Shown here: piece by piece, positions 1 through 9,261 of the stretch
Numbering within the stretch: position 1 is the first letter of the stretch
Layout of the letters: the number at the start of each line of letters is the position of its first letter
Assembly: GCA_001553355.1 (NCBI GenBank)
Contig: KQ960828.1
Location: 67,668 to 131,667 of the forward strand
DNA: 64,000 bases
Direction: 5' to 3'
Source of the DNA: Veillonellaceae bacterium DNF00626
Lineage (GTDB): Bacteria > Bacillota > Negativicutes > Veillonellales > Dialisteraceae
Made by a program: the position numbers and the translations under genes
Notes under the pieces: model-generated
What the model was told of the DNA's origin: nothing
Database searches by the model: none
Seen by the model: the letters and a program-made list of their open reading frames with translations, nothing else

Positions 1-25
1 TATTTTAACAGAAAAGAGGTAATAT

Positions 26-2062
26 ATGTCGTATTTTAATACGTCAGGAAATTGGAGCGATAATTCTCTTTCGTCTCTTCGCTCGTCTGATGGAAAGGTA
101 CTTGGACGGGTGCGGATGGAGGTCAAGGGATCTACACCGCAAGCAGGGATGAAGGATTATCGTTTTTTTGTCGATCCGGTGTCTTCACTTCCACCATATT
201 TTTCAGAAAGTTTAAAGTATGGATTTACCGGGTTCATGAGTCGTATAGGGCTTGGTTTTAATGCTTTTGATAATGATGAAGAAGCATTACGTTATTTACA
301 AAATGAATGGGGAGATTTTTTTGTTACATTCACGCCGGCTATGAGAAATAATAAGTTTTTTGTTTTGGATGATTTGCAAAAAGAAAGTCCGGTGTCTTAT
401 CCGGAACAAAATGCAGCTTATCTTCCTTTGCCTGCTTTCGGGCAAGTGGGTGCGCCGGTATTTGGTGGTGATATCAATAAGTTTTGTCGTCATATTCTTA
501 CAGGGAAACCGATCCCCGGTTTGTCAAAGAAGTATTGGAATAGCATGTTTACGCCTCATGCAGTAATTGCATATACGGATAATTTTGATGGTCGTTTAGG
601 GGATGCAATATTATTTGCACCTTTGGAGGGCAATGCTTTTGATAAAGAAGTAATAAGCGAAGGAGGAGCCTATTTTTCAACAGAAAATAGCGGCCGTATC
701 GGATATAAAGTGCTTCATTTTTCTGATGATTCCTTAGAGAGTCATGTTGTTCGTTGCCGTCATTCTCCGCTGTGGTTTGTATCTGAGGATAGTTTAGGAG
801 ATTTGATTTCTGATATTCAGGAATTACCAAATGATGGAGATGTTTTGAGTCTTTATGGCATTAAGTTTGATGAATCAGTTGTGATAGATAATATAGGTCA
901 TACGGAATCTGATGAAGACAAGGAAAATCTCGAAGGAGTATCTGATGTCTTGGATGATACGCCGGTATTTGAATCATTTGATAATGCAGAAAATATTTTT
1001 CTGGATCGATTGTCTTTGTTGGCAAAAGCAAAGGGGCTTTTATATCATGAAAGGGATTTGTTGAATTTCCATATTTCTGTAAAATCTGCGCGGCTTACTA
1101 TTTTGGCAGGTTTATCGGGGATGGGGAAATCACAGTTAGTTCGTCTGTATGGCGAAGCATTGGGGCTTCCGCCTGAACGAGTGCTTATGGTGCCGGTTCG
1201 TCCTTCCTGGATGGATGACAGTGATATTTTAGGATATGCTGATACGACGCAAATGGTTTATCGTGCCGCTGACACGGGGATTTCAGAGCTCCTTTTGGAT
1301 GCCGAAAAGCATCAAGATAAACTTTACATGATTTGTTTTGATGAAATGAATTTAGCACGGGCAGAGCATTATTTTGCTCAGTTTATTTCTGTCTTGGAAA
1401 AGGAAGGGACGCCACGAATACGCCTGTATAATCCTACCTTGCAAGGGCGTCTTTATAATGGACAAGTTTATCCGGCGGAAATTTCCATAGGGAAAAATGT
1501 GATTTTTGTCGGTACAGTAAATGTTGATGAATCAACATATCATTTTTCTGATAAAATTTTAGATCGTGCTAATGTACTCACTCTTCATCGGGAACGTTTT
1601 TCAGAGTGGAGATGCGGAGAAATTGATAAAGTGCCGGAGATAGAAGAAATATCAGCCTCTGTTTTCGATACTTTCCGTGTATATGGTAATTTAGAGTTGA
1701 CTGATAGAGAACTGGCGTTTTTGGATGATTTGAATCGGGCATTTGAGGAAAGTCATATTCAATGTGGTATCGGTTTCCGCGTAGCAAGGCAGATTGATGC
1801 TTATTTGAAAAATATACCCACAGATTACGATTTTGATCGCGAAGAGGGACTTGATTGTCAGATGGTACAGCGTATACTTACAAAGCTTAGGGGTTCTTCT
1901 CAGCAGTTGCATGCACTTATTCATGTATCAGATCAGGGAGAGGCTGAAGGGAGTTTGTTGCAGGTCTTTGACCGGTATAAGGACTTGTCGGATTTTATAG
2001 AGTCACGGAAACTTTTATCTCTAAAGGCACAGGAATTGAAGCTTTATGATTACACGATATAA
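26..2062 (+). CDS. McrB-like AAA+ ATPase/GTPase of a type IV restriction-like system
   Basis: 678 aa. The N-terminal half (about 1-330) matches nothing I recognise and may be a target-sensing domain. The C-terminal half is an AAA+ module of the McrB/AAA_5 type: Walker A GLSGMGKS at residues 362-369, Walker B with FDEMN near residue 437, then TVNVDEST, which resembles the McrB signature MNxxD. An AGAGGT site precedes the ATG. The next gene starts inside the last 17 bases of this one, so the two are translationally coupled. Its partner is a DUF2357/PD-(D/E)XK protein, the usual McrC role, so this is probably the motor that drives that nuclease. GTP versus ATP use cannot be told from the sequence. 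Confidence 0.8.
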   Translation: MSYFNTSGNWSDNSLSSLRSSDGKVLGRVRMEVKGSTPQAGMKDYRFFVDPVSSLPPYFSESLKYGFTGFMSRIGLGFNAFDNDEEALRYLQNEWGDFFVTFTPAMRNNKFFVLDDLQKESPVSYPEQNAAYLPLPAFGQVGAPVFGGDINKFCRHILTGKPIPGLSKKYWNSMFTPHAVIAYTDNFDGRLGDAILFAPLEGNAFDKEVISEGGAYFSTENSGRIGYKVLHFSDDSLESHVVRCRHSPLWFVSEDSLGDLISDIQELPNDGDVLSLYGIKFDESVVIDNIGHTESDEDKENLEGVSDVLDDTPVFESFDNAENIFLDRLSLLAKAKGLLYHERDLLNFHISVKSARLTILAGLSGMGKSQLVRLYGEALGLPPERVLMVPVRPSWMDDSDILGYADTTQMVYRAADTGISELLLDAEKHQDKLYMICFDEMNLARAEHYFAQFISVLEKEGTPRIRLYNPTLQGRLYNGQVYPAEISIGKNVIFVGTVNVDESTYHFSDKILDRANVLTLHRERFSEWRCGEIDKVPEIEEISASVFDTFRVYGNLELTDRELAFLDDLNRAFEESHIQCGIGFRVARQIDAYLKNIPTDYDFDREEGLDCQMVQRILTKLRGSSQQLHALIHVSDQGEAEGSLLQVFDRYKDLSDFIESRKLLSLKAQELKLYDYTI

Positions 2063-3878
2063 AAAGAAACAGGGGAATGAGCCGGAACCTTTAATTTTAT
2101 CGCAGGCGGTAATTCGACATAATGAAGTTAGGAATAGAGGGAAAAAACGTCCGTTTTCTTTATATTTTATTACCAGAAGTGATGGCGGAAAAACTCATTC
2201 TTTTAATCAATTTACTGAGAATGAGACAGAAGTGTTTGAGGGGATGCTACCGGGAATTAGTACACCGGAAAATCAAGATATTGCCGTGTATTTTGATGCG
2301 CCGGCAGATTTTCGTTTTACTATGGACGGGTTAGATGTAATTTCCCTCCCAAAAATAGAAAAAATAGAAGGTGAATCTTATATTAAGCCTATGGGACGGT
2401 CGCATGCTCCGCTTCTTCTTTTTGAAGGAAAGGATTTTCCTTTGGTGCCGGGATATTATGTTATTACAGTTTCAGGTGGCGGTAAGACATGGTATGGCAT
2501 CTTTGAAATTACTCCTAAATTTATGGGAAAACAAAGTTGGCAAGATATGCGAGATGAATTGGTAGAGGAAATAAGGCATATTTCGTTTGATTTTATGAAA
2601 ACAAATATTCATATTTCTAAATCCATGGAAAATATTTTAGGTCTTGAGTCAGATATGCTTCTTCGGTTTTATACGATTAATAACGAATCGGAGCGAGTAC
2701 TGAAGGTTCTTTCAGAGTTATCTCATACGGCAAATGCTCGGCTTATTTTATCGCAAGAACGGATTTTGTCTGATAGAAATAGGGACACACAGATTTTGCA
2801 TGGCGGCGTACGAGTAGAAAAAAGTGGGGCTCCTTATCAGTATGTAAATAAAACGAAAATAACGTGGGATGTAGCAGAAAATCGTTTTGCTAAAGCTATT
2901 TTGCAACGATTGGATTGGAATCTGGCCCATTTTGTGAAGAAAATAGATGGTCATGTCGGTCGATTGGAGAAAAAGCGAGAGACAACGAAGCTTTATGGTA
3001 GATCTCCGGAGTTTTGTCGGGAAGAAAAGGCTCTGATACATTTAGAAAATTATCGGAAACGTGCAATGGTTCTTCGAGGAGCGATTCGTATGGTGGCGGA
3101 TGCTCCATGGTTTCAGGAAACAAAAGGAATAATGCCGCAAACCATTCCTATGATAGTTTTTAGAGATCCGCGTTATGCTGTTATTTATCGTCTATATCGT
3201 AATTTAAAACATCCGAAAGATAGTTTATCTATTTCATCTTTTTATCAATTTCAATGGAAAAGAACAGATAAATTATATGAGCTTTGGTGTTTTTTGCAAT
3301 TTATTAAAGCCTTGTATGCGAAAGATTGGGAATTTAAGCAAGGACCTGCAGTGATTGAAGAAAATGGTCGGTATCGCCTTTCGGGATTAGATGTTGGAAC
3401 AGAAATTATTCTTTGTCGAAAAGGAGAGCATATTCGCTTGGTATATGACGGATTAGTGCCTGCAAGTTCGTCTGAAACATCACGGGAAAAGGAGCCACTG
3501 TATACAAATAATACCCATCGTAGGCCGGATTTTCGTATGGATTATTATAAAGGAAATGAATATTATGGCTCGTTGGTGGCAGATTTTAAATATCGAGATA
3601 TTTATTTCCTTTGGCGAGATAGTGAAAGAAGTGCAGGTATCCGGGCACAATTTAATTCATATCGAGATATGAATACGAAATATTATCAAGGAATGGATGA
3701 AAATACCTCGCTTAGAAATAGTCGGCCTGTGAAAGAAGTATGGGCCATTTTTCCAAAAGAAATACCTGATGGCGGTGATGAGGATTTCAATTTGAAATTT
3801 ATTTCGTTAGCACCCGGGCTTTCATCTAATGAAAAGCTTCAAGATATGTTGGAGAATTATATTCAATCGTTAGGGTAG
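2046..3878 (+). CDS. McrC-like DUF2357 protein with PD-(D/E)XK nuclease domain
   Basis: 610 aa. The N-terminal and middle parts look like the DUF2357 family that pairs with McrB-type AAA+ proteins. The C-terminal part has a PD-(D/E)XK nuclease core: RRPDF with Asp495, then VADFKYRD giving Asp513-x-Lys515. These would be the metal-binding and catalytic residues. The start overlaps the McrB-like gene by 17 bases. By analogy with McrBC, the AAA+ ring would translocate DNA and this subunit would cut it. The substrate (modified DNA or another phage signal) is unknown. Confidence 0.78.
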   Translation: MITRYKKKQGNEPEPLILSQAVIRHNEVRNRGKKRPFSLYFITRSDGGKTHSFNQFTENETEVFEGMLPGISTPENQDIAVYFDAPADFRFTMDGLDVISLPKIEKIEGESYIKPMGRSHAPLLLFEGKDFPLVPGYYVITVSGGGKTWYGIFEITPKFMGKQSWQDMRDELVEEIRHISFDFMKTNIHISKSMENILGLESDMLLRFYTINNESERVLKVLSELSHTANARLILSQERILSDRNRDTQILHGGVRVEKSGAPYQYVNKTKITWDVAENRFAKAILQRLDWNLAHFVKKIDGHVGRLEKKRETTKLYGRSPEFCREEKALIHLENYRKRAMVLRGAIRMVADAPWFQETKGIMPQTIPMIVFRDPRYAVIYRLYRNLKHPKDSLSISSFYQFQWKRTDKLYELWCFLQFIKALYAKDWEFKQGPAVIEENGRYRLSGLDVGTEIILCRKGEHIRLVYDGLVPASSSETSREKEPLYTNNTHRRPDFRMDYYKGNEYYGSLVADFKYRDIYFLWRDSERSAGIRAQFNSYRDMNTKYYQGMDENTSLRNSRPVKEVWAIFPKEIPDGGDEDFNLKFISLAPGLSSNEKLQDMLENYIQSLG

Positions 3879-4069
3879 GGAGTATCGTTATAAATCCTTT
3901 TATCTCTCCTTTTCCTTGATTGTGATAGTATTTTGTCGTTGTAAATAATGAGGCAGCGGTGGGAAATAGTTTGTAAAATGGAATGTATTTTTGAATATGC
4001 AATCATTATAAACAAGAGAAATTATATTTTTTATTAATTGTTTGGGTATGTAAGAAGATAGGTGAAATT

Positions 4070-5689
4070 ATGTATATCTCAGAAGTAAGAATAAAAAATT
4101 ATCGCACCTTTGAAGATGTTACTTTTCATTTCGATAGTTGCAGTAATTATTTAGTGGGAGATAACAATATCGGGAAATCTAATTTTCTTGCGTTTCTGAA
4201 GACTATTACTCACGGATATGGTTTTCGGGAGGATGATTTTTTGAATCCTCGTGAACCTATTTCTGTTTTTCTTACATTAGCAGCAGAAGATATCGGTATT
4301 CAGGAAACGGTGGGTATTGAATTGCGGCAAAGTATTCATGAAGTGGTACCTACATTGCTTCATTCTGCTACGAATGAAGTTTTACCCTTGGAATACATGC
4401 GAACTCTCTTTTATTTGGAATACAGTATTGAAGAAATTCCGAGAAACTTGGTAACTGCTGATGAATTGGAAAAAGCACGAGAAATATATAAATCCTATTT
4501 TTCTGAGGAAGAGCATGTAAAAAATATTAGGAATCTTTTGGCGGAAAGGAAAATTTCAGTCCACATTCCTGATGATCCGGAAGTGGCGGCTGATATGCTT
4601 GTGTCCTTAATTTTTGGACGTTCCGATAAACCGCCGATATTTGGAAGTACGATGCAATTGCTATTTGCCATAGCTTCTCATTTATTGGTGAGACTTTCAG
4701 AAAAAAAGAAAAGTCGAGCAGTTTCTTTTGATGATATTGTGGTTGTGAATAAAGAAGGCAAGAAATATTTCCCTCTAATCATTAGTATTGATGAGCCGGA
4801 GCTTCATTTGCATCCGTATTTACAAAGGGCTGTTTTGGCATTTTTACAATCAGTATTAAATAATCGCGAGCCTGTTTTTTGCCAAATGATTCAATATATT
4901 TTAGGCGTAGATGGTCTTGATGGTCAGCTTTTTGTGGTAACACATTCTACAGATGCATTGGTTAATGATTATAGACAAATTGTTCGACTATATAGAAACA
5001 AAGAGGGAAAAGTACAGGTAGCTTGCGGAGCGGATTTTCATTTTGGTAATGAAATAGAAAAACATCTAATTATGCATTTTCCCGAAATGAAAGAGGCATT
5101 CTATTCCCGTTGTGCTATTTTGGTAGAAGGAGAAACTGAATATGGCTCTTTCCCTTATTTTGCACGTACTATCGGTGTTAATTTTGATTATCATGGTATT
5201 TGCCTTATTAATGCTCGGGGTGAGAGTTCCATTATTAAAATAGCGCAGTTAATTCGTTGTTTTCATATTCCGGTGGTATGTCTTTATGACAGAGACGTCA
5301 TGGAAGAAAATCATACTGAATATATTTTCTACACAGACTATATTTGTTTTGAAATGGACGTAGTGAAAGCTTGTTTATCAAATGGGCATGTGAAGTATTT
5401 GAGAGATGCTATTTTGGCTACCGGAGCTACTTCAGATTTTGTAAATTCATCATTAGTGAAAAAGGCAGCACAAAAGTTAGATTTGGATAAGCGACTGTAT
5501 TCATCAAGAAAATTAGATAATATTTCCGCACGAGATAAAAAGGCACTGACATTTTATTATTTTGCATGGCTTTATGGAAACAAAGGAGTCATTACCGGTA
5601 GAGCTCTGGGTGAGGGGTTATTAAAATCAGATATTCCATCAGCATTCAAAAAGGTAATAGAAACGGCAGTATCCTATGTAGAAGGATAG
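4070..5689 (+). CDS. OLD-family ATPase with TOPRIM nuclease domain
   Basis: 539 aa. An ABC/SMC-like ATPase half has Walker A GDNNIGKS (residues 30-37), a Walker B region with DEPELHLHP (Asp241/Glu242) and a switch-like VVTHSTDAL. A TOPRIM domain follows, with VEGETE (Glu353) and LYDRDV (Asp407 and Asp409), which are the acidic metal ligands of OLD nucleases. An AGGTGA ribosome site precedes the ATG. It lies 191 bases after the McrC-like gene on the same strand and is followed by a strong terminator. OLD nucleases act in phage defence, alone (P2 Old) or with partners (GajA of Gabija), but no UvrD-like GajB is here. Whether it works with the McrBC-like pair is open. Confidence 0.8.
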   Translation: MYISEVRIKNYRTFEDVTFHFDSCSNYLVGDNNIGKSNFLAFLKTITHGYGFREDDFLNPREPISVFLTLAAEDIGIQETVGIELRQSIHEVVPTLLHSATNEVLPLEYMRTLFYLEYSIEEIPRNLVTADELEKAREIYKSYFSEEEHVKNIRNLLAERKISVHIPDDPEVAADMLVSLIFGRSDKPPIFGSTMQLLFAIASHLLVRLSEKKKSRAVSFDDIVVVNKEGKKYFPLIISIDEPELHLHPYLQRAVLAFLQSVLNNREPVFCQMIQYILGVDGLDGQLFVVTHSTDALVNDYRQIVRLYRNKEGKVQVACGADFHFGNEIEKHLIMHFPEMKEAFYSRCAILVEGETEYGSFPYFARTIGVNFDYHGICLINARGESSIIKIAQLIRCFHIPVVCLYDRDVMEENHTEYIFYTDYICFEMDVVKACLSNGHVKYLRDAILATGATSDFVNSSLVKKAAQKLDLDKRLYSSRKLDNISARDKKALTFYYFAWLYGNKGVITGRALGEGLLKSDIPSAFKKVIETAVSYVEG

Positions 5690-5703
5690 ACGGGGAGGAG
5701 AAG

Positions 5704-5739
5704 GATTCATAAATGTGGAGGCATTTGTGAATCTTTTTT
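5704..5739 (+). terminator. Rho-independent terminator after the OLD-like gene
   Basis: Inverted repeat GATTCATAAATG / CATTTGTGAATC with a 6-nt loop and one G-T pair, followed by a T-run. It closes the defence-like block and separates it from fabH. Confidence 0.8.
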
Positions 5740-5750
5740 ATATGGTAATC

Positions 5751-5796
5751 TTGACAGTTATTTAATGTCTTTTGTATACTCAAGTTACAAATGTAA
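5751..5796 (+). promoter_or_regulatory. fabH promoter with overlapping inverted repeats
   Basis: TTGACA (5751-5756), 18-nt spacer, TATACT (5775-5780). Two inverted repeats overlap the -10 and start-site region: TTTGTA-N9-TACAAA (5771-5791) and TTACA-AA-TGTAA (5785-5796). The position suits a repressor operator, possibly for a fatty-acid regulator. The regulator is not identified and the site does not match the FapR consensus that I know. Confidence 0.6.
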
Positions 5797-5839
5797 ATAA
5801 AAGAGTAATACCGTGGTTAACAATAAGGGCGATGATAAT

Positions 5840-6826
5840 ATGATTCAAGTAGGTATTTTGGGAACCGGAAGTTATGTACCCAAAAAAGTAATGACAAATG
5901 ATGATATAGCACAAATAGTGGATACTAATAATGAATGGATTTTGAGTCGTACCGGTATTAGTGAACGTCATGTGGCAGAGAATGAAGATACATCCGATAT
6001 GGCAGTAGCTGCGGCTGAAAAAGCATTAGACATGGCAGGAATGGAGAAAAGTGATATTGATTTTATATTAGTGGCGACAGGGACGCCTGATTATCCCATT
6101 CCTTGTACTGCGTGTCGTGTACAGAGCAAAATGAATTTGCCGATGATAGGATCTATGGATATTTCTTGCGGATGCGCCGGATTTATTTATGGATTATCTA
6201 TTGCTGAAGGTTTTGTCAAATCCGGAATGTATCGCCATGTTTTAGTAATTTCCTCGGAAATATTGACAAAGCATATTGATTGGTCAAATCGGGCAACGTG
6301 TATTCTTTTTGGTGATGGCGCATGTGCTGCGGTAGTAGGAGAGGTTTCTAAGGGATATGGATTTTGTGCCGGTGACTTTGGCACGGATGGTCATGCTTGG
6401 GATGCTATTCATATTCCGGCCGGTGGGGTAGATTATCCTTTAAACGATGAGGCACTGCATAATGGAGATATTTATCTTCATATGGATGGTAAAAAAGTAT
6501 TTATATCTGCTGTAAAAAATATGGAACATACGGTTTTGAATTCATTGGCTAAAGCCGGGTTGCAAAAGGAAGATATATCGTATTATTTATTTCATCAAGC
6601 CAATATGCGTATTTTGTTAAATTTATCGGAGCGTATGGATCTTCCGCTTGATAAAATACCGAAAAATTTAGATAGGTTAGGAAATACCGGACCGGCATCT
6701 ATCGGTATTGCATTAGATGAATTAGTGCGAAGTCACAAAGTGAATGACGGAGATTATTTGATGTTAGCCGGATTTGGTGCCGGATTTATCTGGGGAAGTC
6801 AAATTATACGGTGGAAATCTTTATGA
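5840..6826 (+). CDS. fabH: 3-oxoacyl-[ACP] synthase III (beta-ketoacyl-ACP synthase III)
   Basis: 328 aa from the ATG at 5840. An in-frame GTG at 5813 exists, but the AAGGGCG site and the family's usual N-terminus (IxGTGSYVP) favour 5840. FabH starts type II fatty acid synthesis by condensing an acyl-CoA with malonyl-ACP. The catalytic triad is visible: Cys112 in SCGCAGF, His251 in FHQAN, Asn281 in GNTGPASI. It stands alone, with its own promoter and terminator and no acpP, fabD or fabF nearby. This differs from the usual fab cluster and suggests separate control of the initiation step. Confidence 0.93.
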   Translation: MIQVGILGTGSYVPKKVMTNDDIAQIVDTNNEWILSRTGISERHVAENEDTSDMAVAAAEKALDMAGMEKSDIDFILVATGTPDYPIPCTACRVQSKMNLPMIGSMDISCGCAGFIYGLSIAEGFVKSGMYRHVLVISSEILTKHIDWSNRATCILFGDGACAAVVGEVSKGYGFCAGDFGTDGHAWDAIHIPAGGVDYPLNDEALHNGDIYLHMDGKKVFISAVKNMEHTVLNSLAKAGLQKEDISYYLFHQANMRILLNLSERMDLPLDKIPKNLDRLGNTGPASIGIALDELVRSHKVNDGDYLMLAGFGAGFIWGSQIIRWKSL

Positions 6827-6851
6827 TGAAATAATAAGGAGCAATATTGAG

Positions 6852-6876
6852 AGCGGAATGCTGTTCCGCTTTTTTA
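6852..6876 (+). terminator. Rho-independent terminator after fabH
   Basis: AGCGGAA, 5-nt loop, TTCCGCT, then a T-run. Perfect 7-bp stem. Confidence 0.85.
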
Positions 6877-6952
6877 TTTAGTTATGTGAAATTTTATTTG
6901 GACGTAATGAGTCTCAGAAGTAAAATGTCATAGAAATCTAATATTTCTTAAT

Positions 6953-6981
6953 TTGAAAAAAAGAGGGCAATGAATTAAAAT
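6953..6981 (+). promoter_or_regulatory. Promoter of the pyrimidine operon
   Basis: TTGAAA (6953-6958), 17-nt spacer, TAAAAT (6976-6981), about 40 bases before pyrB. I see no PyrR-type anti-antiterminator or terminator hairpin between it and pyrB. Confidence 0.6.
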
Positions 6982-7022
6982 AGCAAAGATGGCTAATTGA
7001 TGTAGTCTAAAAGGAGGTCGGG

Positions 7023-7988
7023 ATGGCACATATTTCTTTACAGGGCCGCTCGATTTTGGGGCTGGAAAATATGACAGCAGCCGAAATCAATCGAGTCCTT
7101 GATGTGGCAGGTCAGATGAAACGGATTATTTTATCGGGCCAAAAGAAACGAAATTATTTAAAAGGGAAATCTATTGTTACTGTATTTTCTGAGGCATCTA
7201 CAAGAACGCGAAGCTCTTTTGAGTTGGCGGGGAAGTACTTGGGAGCTGATGTAATTAATATTTCAAAGAGCGGTAGCTCAATGACGAAAGGTGAAAGCCT
7301 ACGTGATACGTTGCTTACTGTTTCTGCTATGGGAACAGATGCTGTTGTTATTCGTGATTCGTCAGAGGGTGCCGCTCTTTTTGCAGATCAAGTAAAAAGT
7401 CCTATGGTGAAAACACCGGTGATATGCAATGCCGGTGATGGAGCACATGCTCATCCGTCACAGACTTTGCTTGAGCTTTTTAGTGTACGTGAGGCAGGTA
7501 AAAATATTAAAGGAATGAAATATGTCATCATAGGGGATATTCTTCATTCTCGTGTGGCACGAAGTGATATTTATGGATTTACAAAATTAGGGGCAGAAGT
7601 GCATTTGGCGGGACCGCGTACATTAGTACCTAAAAATTTGGAAAAATTGGGTGCTATTGTTCAGGATCATTTAGAAGATGCTTTGCGTGATGCTGATGCG
7701 GTGAATGTATTGCGTATTCAATTAGAACGTGCAGCAGCAGGATTTTTCCCAACCACAAGAGAGTATGCTCGCTTGTGGGGAATGAACAAAAAAAGATTGG
7801 AATTATGCAAGCCGGATGTGGTTCTATTACATCCCGGTCCTATGAATCGAGGGATCGAGATTTCTCATGATGTGGCTTATGATGAAAAGGCTTGGATACA
7901 GGAAGAAGTAAGAAATGGTGTGGCGGTGCGCATGGCATTGTTGTATTTAACTTTGACGGAGGGCAAAGACATTGAAGCTGATTATTAA
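7023..7988 (+). CDS. pyrB: Aspartate carbamoyltransferase catalytic chain
   Basis: 321 aa, near the usual ~310. It joins carbamoyl phosphate and aspartate, the committed step of pyrimidine synthesis. The carbamoyl-phosphate loop STRTR is at 59-63, followed by HPSQ and the HPGPMNRG motif near the C-terminus. A strong AAAAGGAGG site precedes the ATG. First gene of a six-gene operon; pyrC starts within its last codons. No pyrI regulatory subunit is present, as is typical outside enterobacteria and archaea. Confidence 0.96.
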   Translation: MAHISLQGRSILGLENMTAAEINRVLDVAGQMKRIILSGQKKRNYLKGKSIVTVFSEASTRTRSSFELAGKYLGADVINISKSGSSMTKGESLRDTLLTVSAMGTDAVVIRDSSEGAALFADQVKSPMVKTPVICNAGDGAHAHPSQTLLELFSVREAGKNIKGMKYVIIGDILHSRVARSDIYGFTKLGAEVHLAGPRTLVPKNLEKLGAIVQDHLEDALRDADAVNVLRIQLERAAAGFFPTTREYARLWGMNKKRLELCKPDVVLLHPGPMNRGIEISHDVAYDEKAWIQEEVRNGVAVRMALLYLTLTEGKDIEADY

Positions 7989-9261
7989 GAATGGGATCAT
8001 TGTAAATCCGGTGAAGAATCAACATGAAAAAGGAGATGTAGTCATTGAGAACGGAAAAATTACTTCTTTAGGTGGCGTGGCTAAAGATTGTGATGGAGAT
8101 ATATTTGATGCCGAGGGCATGTTTGTGACCCCGGGATTGATTGATATGCATGTGCATTTGCGTGAACCCGGACAAGAAGCAAAAGAAGATATATCTACCG
8201 GAACAAGAGCTGCAGCGGCAGGTGGTATGACACAGGTGGCAACAATGGCAAATACTTGTCCAATCATTGACAAAGCTTCTATTCTTAGGGATGTTTTATA
8301 TCGTGTAAAAGAAGATGGTGTTGTAAAAGTTCATGTCATTGGCGCCGTTTCTGAAAAATTAGAGGGGAAGCGTTTATCTGAAATGGGAGATATGGCACTC
8401 GCCGGAGCGGTGGCATTTTCTGATGATGGTCACTATGTGGATAATGCTAATTTTATGCGTCGCGCTATGGAATATGCCGGGCAATTGGGAAAAATGATTA
8501 TCGATCACGCTGAAGATATAACTATGTGCGAGCAAGGTTTTATGAATGAAGGAGATATTTCTTATGCGCTTGGAGTAACCGGACGACCGGCAGTAGGAGA
8601 AAATATAGCAGTCGCACGAGATTTACTTTTAAGTGAGATGACCGGTTGTCATATTCACATTGCACATATTAGTTCAGCAAAATCGGTGGATATGGTAAGA
8701 GAAGCTAAGAGAAAAGGTATTTCTTGTACGGCAGAAGTGACCGCTCAACATTTATATTTTACTGATGAGTATTTGAAAAATTATGATTCTGCTTTTAAGA
8801 TGGCACCGCCATTGCGTACGGAAGAAGATCGGAAAGCCTTAATAGAAGGTCTTAAGGATGGAACCATTGATGCTATTATGACGGATCATGCGCCACATGC
8901 AAATGAAGAAAAAGATGTTCCGTTTACTTGTGCACCTAACGGTATTGCAGGATTGGAAACATCTTTGGCGTCCACTTTAACTGTTTTATATCATACCGGA
9001 GAAATGACTATGGACCGTATTGTGGAGGTTATGTCCGTCAATCCGGCTAAACTTTTGGGGATTTCCGGTGGAGTATTGGAAGAAGGTGGCATAGCCGACG
9101 TGACGGTGATTGATCCTAATAAAGAATGGGTGGTTCACGGAAAGGATTTGTATACGAAAGCTATTTTTACGCCTTATGAAAACATTTCTTTACGTGGAAA
9201 GGCGATGCTTACGGTAGTGGATGGACAAGTGGTAATGAGAGAAGGTCGGGTGCTTGTATGA
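7972..9261 (+). CDS. pyrC: Dihydroorotase
   Basis: 429 aa, class I type. It cyclises carbamoyl aspartate to dihydroorotate. Metal site motifs: HVHLREPG (His60, His62), then MTDHAPH further on. The start is TTG at 7972, chosen because GGAGGG sits 8 bases upstream and the protein then begins MKLIIKNG as in the family. It overlaps the end of pyrB by 17 bases and carA by 4 bases, so translation is coupled. Confidence 0.96.
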   Translation: MKLIIKNGIIVNPVKNQHEKGDVVIENGKITSLGGVAKDCDGDIFDAEGMFVTPGLIDMHVHLREPGQEAKEDISTGTRAAAAGGMTQVATMANTCPIIDKASILRDVLYRVKEDGVVKVHVIGAVSEKLEGKRLSEMGDMALAGAVAFSDDGHYVDNANFMRRAMEYAGQLGKMIIDHAEDITMCEQGFMNEGDISYALGVTGRPAVGENIAVARDLLLSEMTGCHIHIAHISSAKSVDMVREAKRKGISCTAEVTAQHLYFTDEYLKNYDSAFKMAPPLRTEEDRKALIEGLKDGTIDAIMTDHAPHANEEKDVPFTCAPNGIAGLETSLASTLTVLYHTGEMTMDRIVEVMSVNPAKLLGISGGVLEEGGIADVTVIDPNKEWVVHGKDLYTKAIFTPYENISLRGKAMLTVVDGQVVMREGRVLV

